NCBI GenBank assembly: GCA_002286855.1
Contig: NRSV01000006.1
Location: forward strand, 248,001-312,000
Direction: 5' to 3'
Source: Bipolaris cookei
Lineage: Eukaryota > Ascomycota > Dothideomycetes > Pleosporales > Pleosporaceae
Length of the DNA stretch: 64,000 nucleotides
The notes below the pieces were generated by a model that was not told where the DNA came from, searched no databases, and saw only the letters and a program-made list of their open reading frames with translations. Within the stretch, counting starts at the first letter, position 1; each line of letters opens with the position of its first letter. Shown one piece after another: positions 20,499 through 30,101 of the stretch. Both the position numbers and the translations under genes were made by a program.

Positions 20499-20863
20499 TG
20501 TGAGGCTTGAATTTGATAAAAAGCATTGGATAGTTTGTCAAAAGCGATCGCTTTGTGATGTGAGCAGAGGCCACGTACAATCGGAGAAACTTCCGAATTT
20601 GGGATAGTGCTTATAACACTCTGACAAGGGGGGCCCAAACTTTTGACAGGCACCTCCGTAGATGGTGTTGCATTGGCTGAACTATTGCACGCACTGACCA
20701 GCTACAGTAGCGCATGCGCGTCGCCCATGCCCGCATTACGGGCTTCTTGTAGTTACAGAAGATTGTCGACCGCACCAGTCTCTCTTTATCTCTCCTACTC
20801 TCCTATTATTCTTGTTTTGTCGCTCTTTCATGATACCCTTTTCCCTAGCCCTGTAGCTACGCC

Positions 20864-23800
20864 ATGTCGAGTTCAAAAGGCCCCGCCCAGGGCAATGACG
20901 TTACTACTCGCGATACAACCCCACCATCACAGCAACCATAGTAAGTAGCGCCAGTCTTAAAAGGAGTTCATGATTTATGCTGACGTTGTTGAAAGCGAGC
21001 CTTCAAGCTCACGGGAAAATGTCGGCAATGCACACATCAGCAATATAGCGTCACCAACCGTTGAGCAGCCTCCCCTTGCATACAGCGAACTCCCAGGCCA
21101 AGTCGAAAACGAAGAGCTGGGGACAAACGCTATTGTCGCGGATGATGGACGTGTGAATATTCGAATAGACCAGAAGAGCCACACCCTTTCGCAACTCATT
21201 CTTCCGCAAATTCAACGTCAGCTTACGCATGCGCAAGAAGACCCTGAGCCCCCTCCACCTTACATTCCAGAGTTTCTTGGCGGAGCGCCAGGCCAACAGC
21301 CACCACCTCCACTCAACCTCGTCATACAGGTCGTGGGATCGCGAGGAGATGTTCAGCCTTTTGTTGCCCTTGGCAAGGTACTCAAGGAGACGTATGGTCA
21401 CCGAGTACGACTAGCAACACATCCAACATTCAAGGACTTTGTAGCCGAAAATGGACTCGAGTTTTTCAGTATCGGTGGTGACCCGGCTGAGCTCATGGCC
21501 TTCATGGTGAAGAATCCGGGTTTGATGCCAGGCTTTGATACGTTGCGTAGCGGTGACATTGGCAAGAGAAGAAGAGGCATCGCAGAGATCCTGAGTGGAA
21601 CATGGAGATCCTGCATAGAGACTGGCAATGGTCTCGGTGTAGATCCCCTCCAGCAAACAGTAGAAGAATGGATGGGCATAGAAGACCAGCTACCAGAGCA
21701 GCTTCGAAAACCGTTTGTTGCCGATGCCATCATTGCAAATCCCCCAAGCTTCGGGCACATACATTGCGCTGAAAAACTAGGGATCCCACTCCATATGATG
21801 TTCACGTAGGTTTGACGACAGGATCATGATGCGTATATACTGAATTTAAAACAGCATGCCGTGGTCCCCTACACAGCAGTTCCCACATCCACTCGCAAAC
21901 ATACAGTCTACGAATGCGGATGCTACGATTACAAATTACATGTCATACATCATGGTTGACGTGCTCACCTGGCAAGGCCTTGGAGATATCATCAACAGAT
22001 TTCGCAAAGATAGTCTTCGCCTGGATCCAATCAGCGGCGTCTGGGCACCAGCCATGCTCGCACGACTCAGAATTCCCTTCACATACTGCTGGTCACCAGC
22101 ACTGATTCCAAAACCAAAAGACTGGAATCACCACATTTCCGTTGCAGGATTCTACTTCCTCAACCTTGCCTCAAACTACACGCCAGACCCGGATCTTGCA
22201 TCGTTCCTGGATGCAGGAGAACCTCCTGTCTATATTGGATTTGGCTCAATCGTAGTGGATGACCCAAATGTCATGACCAAGATGATTTTCGACGCCGTCA
22301 AAATTACTGGAAAACGAGCACTAGTGTCTAAGGGCTGGGGTGGGCTCGGAGCCGATGATATTGGAAAGCCTGATGGTGTGTTTATGCTCGGAAACTGCCC
22401 TCATGATTGGCTGTTCAAACGCGTCTCAGCTGTTGTGCACCATGGCGGTGCCGGTACCACCGCAGCTGGCATTGCTACTGGAAAACCTACAGTTGTTGTA
22501 CCTTTTTTTGGAGACCAGCCCTTTTGGGGAGCCATGGTAGCACGTGCCGGTGCTGGGCCTGACCCCATTCCCTACAAGGACCTCACTGCGGAGAAACTCG
22601 CAGCAGCTATCAAGGAGGCACTGGAGCCCGAAACACTCGACCGGGCGCAAGAACTTTGTGACAAGATCAAGCAAGAGGATGGAACCCAGAATGGCGCTCA
22701 ATCCTTCCACCAGATGCTTAACTATGATGAATTGCGATGCGCAGTCAAGCCAAACAACCCCGCTGTATGGAGAGTCAAACGCACAGAAGTCAAGTTGAGC
22801 GCCCTGGCGGCTACAGTACTGGCCCAAGAAGGTGAAATCAATTTCTCCGAGATGAAGCTGTAAGTCCTTTTTTTTCATTCAGTAATTTCCTTGATTAATA
22901 GTTCTAGCTTCCGTCCTCGTGAATACGTTCCGGATGAAGGTCCTTGGGACCCAATTACTGGTGCCGCAGGAGCTTTAATGGGAACGGCAACTTCAATGAT
23001 GATGGGTGTTGCCGACATGCCTATTCAGACCCTTAAACTTCTGCACATTCACCCCGACGGCAAGTCAAAGAAGGGCAAACAAAAAGCAGGGGGAGAATCC
23101 ATTTCTCAAAGTAATGGGAGTGGCAGTGGAAGCGTGGCAAGAAGTGTAGCAGCTGAGACTGAACGTCCGAGTCGAAGCGGAAACACAACGCCTACAGTAG
23201 CTGATGGCGCCGCCGAGCTGGCGAGAATTCAAGCCGGCAACCCGACAGTCAAAAGCCCAGGCTCACCCGGTACGCCTTCACATAGATCTGATTTTATGTC
23301 TCAAGCATTTTCTGAATCTACTCAAGGTTCGCGCTCGCGCTCTAGAGAACGTATCAGCTCCAACTCGGGATCTCACTCGGCCACCGCTTGTGGTAGCGGA
23401 CAAAGACCTGGAATAACGGAGAATATTGAGTCCACTGTAGACACTGGAAAAGGATTGGCACGCATTATAAGTGCTGGAGTCAAGTCACCTATGGACTTTT
23501 CATTGAACGTTGCCAAGGGGCTCCATAATGTACCCAAACTTTATGGAGCAGATGTTCGACAGGTTGACAAGGTCACTGACTTTCAAAGCGGCATGCGCAC
23601 AGCTGCTAAGGTATTAAGAATATGAAATTGATCGTTTGGGTTTTGCTGACGTCGAAACAGGAATTTGGGTATGGGTTGTATGACGGCATCACCGGTCTCG
23701 TAACCGATCCATACAAAGGAGCCAAGAAGGAAGGTAGTATCGGCTTCGTCAAAGGGGCTGGTCGGGGTATCATGAGCCTGCCATTCCGTGTCATGGGCGG

Positions 23801-25100
23801 TGCATGGGCAATACCTGGTTACGCAATGAAGGGTCTTTATCAGGAAACGGTTAAGAATAAGGGACAGAATATGCAGAACTATATCACCGCTGCACGAATT
23901 GCACAGGGCTACGATGAAGCCTCAACAATCTCTCAGAAAGAGCGAGATGAAATCGTCACGAGATGGAAGGGTATGAAGGGCAGCATCAAGAAGAAGAGGA
24001 ACGTTGGTGCTGAGCAAATGGACTCGCTACATTCGCTCGTAAAGCAAAAGAGAGACCGGAAGAATGAACGGACGGCAAGGCTTACCTCACATACCAACGC
24101 TACTGGTGGTCAGCCTCTTGTTCAGAGTAATCTGAGTCAGCAAGATAGTCTCCTGAGCCAGTATCCTGTTCCGCCTAGAAGGCATGATGTTGAACCCGAA
24201 ATCCGGTCTACAATTCCCAGCTGGCGCCAACAGGAAGCTGAGAGAACGCGCGCGTTGCGGCGACAAGACACATCTGCTACCGGAAGTCAGATAAGAGCCC
24301 CGTCTCAGCAGACACAAGCCGAACTCGAGGCACAACTTAGAGCCGAAGAGGAAGAAGACCAGCGTGAACTAGAACGAGCAATCGCAGCCTCGGTCGCCGA
24401 AGCATCTCGCGGCAACCCCGAAGAAGACCAACTGATCGCATCAGCCATCCGCGCCTCAATCGCCGAACTTGAACGAACCGATGCATGCGCTAATCCCACC
24501 CAACAAGAAGAAGAGGAAGCACTCCGTCGCGCCATGGCCGCCAGCATGTCGGAAGCCGGCAAAAAAGACGTGACGGAAGAAGAGCAGAGAATGCTCGAAG
24601 AAACATTACGCCGCAGTCTTCTTGAGACAAAATTACACCGCAAGCACGGCAGCGACTCAGAATGGGATTCGGACTCTAATGATACGGCCCAAGACGAAGA
24701 CTACCAACGCATCATTGCAGAGTCAAGAGAGCTTGCCCATCTCCATGCTAACTACCCAGAAGACTACGCTCATACCGCGCACCTCGCACAACTAGCAAAG
24801 CAACAAACAGGTGTTGTGGGTGGTACTGACACCCCTGTAGATGGCCAAAGTACCCGCTTGGGAAGTATAATGACAGGTAAAACTGATCGCACTTCTCACA
24901 TCCCTACCGAGGATGAAGATGAGGAAATGCAGCGTGTGCTCCGAGAAAGCAAACAGGCTGAACACGAACGCGCAGAGAACGCAGCGAAGCAAAGGACAGA
25001 AGAAGAAGTCGTACTAGAGTATGTACGTAAGCAAAGTTTACTCGAGGAGGAGCATCGACGACGTATGATGGAAGGAGGAAATCCCGGGTCGCAAGCGTAG
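20864..25100 (+). CDS. GT28/sterol-glucosyltransferase-like enzyme with ubiquitin-interacting motifs
   Basis: Five exons: 20864-20940, 20996-21805, 21855-22859, 22908-23610, 23661-25100; all introns are 48-55 bp GT-AG and the first has a perfect TGCTGAC branch site. The acceptor at 22901 instead of 22907 would add two residues. Product about 1344 residues. An N-terminal disordered region is followed by the GT28 acceptor domain (NLVIQVVGSRGDVQPFVALG, about residue 135) and a nucleotide-sugar domain with VHHGGAGTTAAG and VPFFGDQPFWG (about 490-515). This is the signature shared with Atg26/UGT80 sterol glucosyltransferases, but the PH and GRAM domains of Atg26 are absent. Around residues 866-930 lies GLYDGITGLVTDPYKGAKKEG and following, resembling the amphipathic C-terminal part of VPS13/ATG2 proteins. 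The last 250 residues hold three good UIMs (for example LERAIAASVAEAS) and three weaker ones. Likely acts at membranes; the acceptor lipid is unproven. Confidence 0.9.
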
Positions 25101-25248
25101 TCAGTTTATGCCAGGGGATTCCGGCACGTAGCCCGGAAATTGAAGTCAAGGAAAAAAGAGGAAGCGGTTTCGTAGAAACGACTATGGATGAAGAAGATGT
25201 TCTTAGTGATACCCTAATGCTACAATCCTATCTCTCTCTATATATAAT

Positions 25249-27951
25249 CTACCCATGCGCCGACCCAAACCCTGTCAAAACCCTAAACCCCCAAGCCCAC
25301 CATCCCTCCCTCTCCCCCAATACCCCATCCAATTCCTGCAACCTCCCCTCCACAAACTCAACCTGCCGCTCAAACTCCGCCACCACATCCTCTACATCCT
25401 CGACCTTACCCCTGAGGGCACTAATTTCATACTCGAGCTTATCCCTCACATTCTCCAATTCCCGCAGGCTCGTGGTAAGTAAAGCACGGTTATTAGTAAC
25501 CATAGCATGCGTATCCTCGCGCAGCGAATGATACGTATCGAGTCTAGGATAATAAATCGATTCCAGAGTCTCGATATCCGCGTCCACAGATTGCGACAGC
25601 GCGATTATCTCTGTGACACGGGAATTGACCCAGTCTTGGTCTTTTGATGAAACCTGGGCGAGAGTGTGGTGCAGGCGTTTGAGTTGGGTGGAGTGCATAT
25701 TTTGGAGGGCGGAGCGGGCGGTTAGAGAGGTAACGGAAGAGGGGTCGGAGTCCATAGCTAGGGCTTCTTCGTCAGGGGCGCTGGTACTGGGGTTGATGGG
25801 GGGCCAGCGGAGGATGGATTCTTCAGCTGTGCTGAAGGAGAGGTGGCGGGGCCACCATTTGTTGTGGCGGGGTGGGCGGACAAGGTCGAATTGGGAGCCG
25901 GATTGGGTGCGGCGGAGAAGAGGGGGGATGGTGTTTGCTTGGGAGACTGGAAGGCAGGTGAGATCGATGCCGTGATAGGTGGAGCCGGCGATGGAACTTG
26001 CTACTGTGGGAGGCTGTTCGGGTTGTTCGGGCTGCTCGGACGTATCACTTTCGACTATTGAAGTGCGTAAGGCTGAGGCGTAACGACTTCCGACTAATCT
26101 GTGGGTGTGGAGGGAGGTGGCGGATTCACCTGGTGTCTCAGTTAGAACTTTAGCAAAGGCGGGTTCTTCGCCGGCCATGCTCTGGGGTGATATGATTGAA
26201 TGTGGATCGTCTGAATGGCTCTCGTACTCGATGGATGTGCGAGAATCTGTGTATTGTAGCGGTACAGTACCACTTTTGGTGCGATGTAGCCCATGTCGTC
26301 CGTGTTCATCTCTGGAAAACTTGGTGGCATGGGTGCGGAGGCCAACAGCATTTTTGATATGGTGAAAACCGCCAGACTCTAGCTTGGCCTTGATGGCAGC
26401 TCGCTTCGAAGAAGGGTCTTTGAAGTACTCCTTCTCCAGGCCCTCTGGAGTAAACACTTCTGCCTTTTTTATCTCCGAGGAGCCAGTGTCACGCTTTGTT
26501 ATGCCATGATGATCTGTTGTTGATTCTTGACGAACGGATTTGGGTGCGTGTTGATCGTGCTTGTCTGGCGAGCTTGATCGTGATTCTCCGCCAGGAAGTC
26601 GATCAAACATGCTGTCGCCGGATGTTGTTTTCTTAGGCTTTCCATGCCACAGCCACTTTGCATGCTCACCTCGGACTAGCTCAACGAATTGGTCAATGTC
26701 CACGGTCTCAACTTCAGCGATGCCATCTTTTTGGCCAGCACCAACAATGCCCATGACCATCTCGCCGCCCTTGCCTCCTAGCTCGGCAACAGTAGACTTG
26801 AATGCTCGCGGAACAGCCCAGCCTTCTTTACGCGCTGCTTTTGCAGACGACCTCCGAAGCTGCTCAAGAGTCTGCCGATCAAGACGGCGGGTTCTAGGTA
26901 AGTGATGAGACTTTTGAAAATGTGCAATGCCGCGCTTGGTAGCGTCAATGTCAAAGACATCCTTTGCCACTGCAGCATTGCAGGCACTTAGTCTGTTACG
27001 AGCGCCCATCAACATGCCTAGCAAGGCAGCGACGGTTGTTGGACCAAGGATGCCATCATGAGGCTCTACAGTGTAGTACTCCGATCCAAAGTCTATCCAC
27101 CAGTCATTGATTGCTTTTTCCGTCAAGTCGCAGAGCAGCCCGTCGGCATACTCTGACTCGAGCTTTCCAAACAAAACAAGTGCTATTTGACAGAGCTTGA
27201 CCAACTCAATGACGGAAGCATTAAATGGAATGCGATCACTTGTGCGATACAGCTGCTGGAACTTTGCTTGGGTAGCACCGCTAGGGGGCGTGAGCTTGAT
27301 ACCCAGACGACCAGAACACCCTAATCTCTTGAGGTTTTCATTGACAACAAAGGCTTCGCGATACTTTTTCACGTCGCCTCCAGGAATGGGAATAACGGTC
27401 AGGGAAGAGGGGAATCCGCTGAGATTGGTGATCATGAGGGTGCCATAGGGCGTTTCCTTTCTCCGGGCATAGCAGTCAGTAAGAGACTTGAAGTACAGGC
27501 GCATCTGGGGGGACCATTCATCCTCATTACTAGGCACGCTTATGATAGTAGCCACGACAGAGTCGTTTGGATTTCCCGTGTAGGTGGTGATGAGGTAAGT
27601 GGGGTGGGTGCGGGAGCAGGCCCATTGCTCGACCAGGTAGATCTCGTAGCCCTCGATCCTTTGGCGACGGGCGAGGACGTGACATGTCGTGGCAGGGTCC
27701 TCTTCAAGGTAGCGAGCAGCCACCAAGTCGGTCAAGACGAAGCGCTGATGGGTCGGGAGTGAAGCAAGCGACCGGACCGCGGCTTGTTCCGGCAGCATGT
27801 CGGCAATGGGAGACTTGAAGACTGCTGGCTGGGGACGCGACTGTGCTGAGCTCGTGTGGTGGATTGACGTCGTCTGCAGGGGCGGCATCTGCCTCCGAAG
27901 CTCTTTCTCGGTGTGCACCCGCGACGAGGACACAGGCAGGGGGGAGTCCAT
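25249..27951 (-). CDS. Stb2/Stb6-like (Sin3-binding) protein
   Basis: Single exon, 900 residues. The N-terminal third contains FVLTDLVAARYLEEDPATTC, EGYEIYLVEQWACSR and HPTYLITTYTGNP, a pattern I associate with the N-terminal domain of yeast Stb6/Stb2, proteins found through binding to the Sin3 corepressor; the assignment rests on memory of that family. Residues about 290-375 (DGILGPTTVAALLG, then GIAHFQKSHHLPRTRRLDRQTLEQL) resemble a split peptidoglycan-binding-like helical repeat. The middle (450-700) is Ser-rich and disordered. The last 130 residues form a long coiled coil (SLRELENVRDKLEYEISAL, EDVVAEFERQVEFVEGRL) and end in a Trp-rich tail. It converges with the glycosyltransferase (148 bp between stops) and is divergent from the Rmd5 gene. 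Confidence 0.65.
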   Translation of the reverse strand: MDSPLPVSSSRVHTEKELRRQMPPLQTTSIHHTSSAQSRPQPAVFKSPIADMLPEQAAVRSLASLPTHQRFVLTDLVAARYLEEDPATTCHVLARRQRIEGYEIYLVEQWACSRTHPTYLITTYTGNPNDSVVATIISVPSNEDEWSPQMRLYFKSLTDCYARRKETPYGTLMITNLSGFPSSLTVIPIPGGDVKKYREAFVVNENLKRLGCSGRLGIKLTPPSGATQAKFQQLYRTSDRIPFNASVIELVKLCQIALVLFGKLESEYADGLLCDLTEKAINDWWIDFGSEYYTVEPHDGILGPTTVAALLGMLMGARNRLSACNAAVAKDVFDIDATKRGIAHFQKSHHLPRTRRLDRQTLEQLRRSSAKAARKEGWAVPRAFKSTVAELGGKGGEMVMGIVGAGQKDGIAEVETVDIDQFVELVRGEHAKWLWHGKPKKTTSGDSMFDRLPGGESRSSSPDKHDQHAPKSVRQESTTDHHGITKRDTGSSEIKKAEVFTPEGLEKEYFKDPSSKRAAIKAKLESGGFHHIKNAVGLRTHATKFSRDEHGRHGLHRTKSGTVPLQYTDSRTSIEYESHSDDPHSIISPQSMAGEEPAFAKVLTETPGESATSLHTHRLVGSRYASALRTSIVESDTSEQPEQPEQPPTVASSIAGSTYHGIDLTCLPVSQANTIPPLLRRTQSGSQFDLVRPPRHNKWWPRHLSFSTAEESILRWPPINPSTSAPDEEALAMDSDPSSVTSLTARSALQNMHSTQLKRLHHTLAQVSSKDQDWVNSRVTEIIALSQSVDADIETLESIYYPRLDTYHSLREDTHAMVTNNRALLTTSLRELENVRDKLEYEISALRGKVEDVEDVVAEFERQVEFVEGRLQELDGVLGEREGWWAWGFRVLTGFGSAHG

Positions 27952-28444
27952 TTTTTAGGGCGATTTCAGGTGTGATTTGGCCGACGAACTACCAGGTGCT
28001 GCGGGTGCGAGCTCGTCATGGTAAAGGGAGGCGCAAGGTCCCGCCGATGGCCGAGGTGGAAGAGAGGGCACAGGACGTGTCGGAGGGCCCTATGAGCATG
28101 ATCCTATTGGCAGTCTGTAGTTGTTTTTTATATTGGGATATCGTAAAAGGCTCCAACATGCAGCGAGGTTTGTGTATACATATGGTTCCTACTTCGGGGA
28201 GAGTTGATGATTAGAGTCATGGATGCGCGTGCGGAGGTCGGCCCTGTTCCCTCCCCACACGTCATGCGGCGAGCGCGACACCACGGCCCATGCCTCAACC
28301 ACCACAACGGCCATGGACAGCACTGAAGAGTCCCTCTGGCTAGACCGACGCTATTCACTTCGTTGCGACCACCGCTTTATTGCTTCCAACGCCCACAGGC
28401 CATCTTAACGGCCATCGTTTGTCAAACCCGGCCCTATCAACACC
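27952..28444. promoter_or_regulatory. divergent promoter region of the Stb6-like and Rmd5 genes
   Basis: The 493 bp between the two start codons must contain both promoters. I see no TATA box; the right half is GC-rich. A 61-codon plus-strand ORF at 28223-28408 could be an upstream ORF of the Rmd5 transcript, but has no motif. Confidence 0.5.
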
Positions 28445-29814
28445 ATGGACGACCTCCGCGAGCAGGTGGAACTGCTAGAGAAAAGCGCAAACCTCTCCGC
28501 CAGCATAGATCACGTGCAAAAGGCGATTGATATGCTCACTGCAGCTCGTGCTAAGATCGCAGCGGGTGAGTGCCCTTACATCGCTTGTATAGTAGCACAC
28601 ATACTGACTACAACACCCGATCAGATCCCACAACGGCGCCCTTGACACTCGCGAGACTCCAGGACCCCTTCAAGCAGTCCCTCGACACTGTACAGAAAGA
28701 CCTCAAGCCCATATATTCGGGCCTGAACAAATACGGCAAGACACTTGACAAGGTATCCTTATCTTTCACACTGGCCGTCACTATCTCCATGGCTGACAGC
28801 ACCTCTCAGAAATTCAAAGACAAGCCCCTCCCCTCTGCCGAAAATGACGCCCTATCGTCGCATCCCTCGCTCATCAACCGCGCCATTGCCATGCACCTCC
28901 TCCGTGAGGGCCAATTTGACGTAGCCTCGACCTTTGTACAAGAAGCCAGCCGCCAGCCGCCACGCCCAGAGCCCACTCCCAACACACCAAACCCCCACAT
29001 ACGCGAGTCCTGGGAGAGGGATCTAGCAGAGGGCACTTTCAATTCAGAAGAGCTGCAGCAAAAGTTTGCCGAAATGTACCACATACTACACGAGCTGCGC
29101 GTTCAAAGGAATCTACAGCCAGCTATACAATGGGCCCGCCAACGCAGCGCCGAACTCGAGGGCCGGGGCAGCAATCTCGAATTTGAGCTCTGCCGCCTCC
29201 AATTCGTCTGTCTCTTTGACACCTACAACCAAGACAGTGACGCCATGGATACGGAGGTCCCCAATGGCCCCCTCAATGCCTGGGCCTACGCGCGCCGCGA
29301 ATTTGCCCCCTTCCAAAAGCGCTATGCCCGCGAAATCCAGCAACTCCTCGGCGCAATGGCCTTTTGGCAAAACGTCCAAGACTCACCCTACCGCCGCCTC
29401 TTCTACAACGACTCCGCCTGGGAAGAAGTCGCCCACTCCTTCAACCGCGAATTCTGCTCTCTCCTCGGCCTAAGCGCCGACTCGCCCCTCTTCATCGCCG
29501 CCACCGCCGGCGCCATCGCCCTTCCTTACTTGCTGAAAATGCAGTCCATCATGAAAGAGAAGCGCACGGAGTGGACGACCCAAGATGAATTACCGGTCGA
29601 GATTCCGCTGCCCAGCCAGTACCATTTCCATAGCATTTTCGTATGCCCAGTTTCAAAGGAACAGTCGACGGATACGAATCCGCCCATGATGATGCCGTGT
29701 GGCCATGTTATTGCGCAGGAGTCCCTGGATAAACTTAGTAAGGGGTCGAGATTCAAGTGTCCGTATTGTCCAAATGAGAGTCACCCTAGGGAGGCGAGGA
29801 AGGTCGTACTGTAG
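28445..29814 (+). CDS. RMD5: GID/CTLH E3 ligase RING subunit Rmd5 (Gid2)
   Basis: Three exons: 28445-28565, 28625-28752, 28810-29814 (introns of 59 and 57 bp; the second is in frame, so read-through would add 19 residues). Product 417 residues. The N-terminus is helical (MDDLREQVELLEKSANLSAS). LisH/CTLH region: SSHPSLINRAIAMHLLREGQFDVASTF followed by FAEMYHILHELRVQRNLQPAIQWA and LEFELCRLQFVCL. The C-terminus has the variant RING of this family, CPVSKEQSTDTNPPMMMPCG, then HVIAQESL and FKCPYCP, lacking some canonical zinc ligands as in yeast Rmd5. It should act with Gid9/Fyv10 in the GID complex that ubiquitinates gluconeogenic enzymes for degradation on return to glucose. Length and order match the family. 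Confidence 0.93.
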
Positions 29815-30101
29815 TGTGAGTATGGCGGCAAGTACCCTGTGATTCCTTCGTGAGGGATGGGATAATGGGCATTCCTTGGTGTTCTAGGGTTGGATAGGGA
29901 AGTTGTTTATGACTTTGATGGATGTCGACATCGCTACTTGATATCGAGCATATGAATACCAATATTTTTCTTTCATGTCTTGTAGGGGATTCATTCGTAT
30001 TATGTGGAATGAAACAGAGTACAAATAACACTCGTTCTACGAAAATAAGGTATGAGGTTAAGTAACTAGGGCAAGAAATGTGCCTTCGCGCCTAAACACC
30101 C

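Larger units (their letters stand above)
18862..20658 (-). mobile_element. Tc1/mariner-type DNA transposon relic
   Basis: Flanked by TA at 18860-18861 and 20659-20660. Both ends carry an inverted repeat of about 40 bp whose common core is GTCAAAAGTTTGGGC, followed by a C-rich run and TGTCA. The outer bases differ slightly (CGGTACCC versus CGGAGGTGCC). It starts only 26 bp after the end of the Fot1-like element and ends about 205 bp before the start codon of the glycosyltransferase gene. A 160-bp secondary insertion lies inside. Confidence 0.88.

Noticed and set aside
17053..20658. Repeat-induced point mutation as the cause of transposon decay
   Set aside because: Only a few stops can be explained by C-to-T changes, and deletions and indels are at least as frequent. 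I see no broad AT shift inside the elements. A RIP index calculation would be needed to decide.
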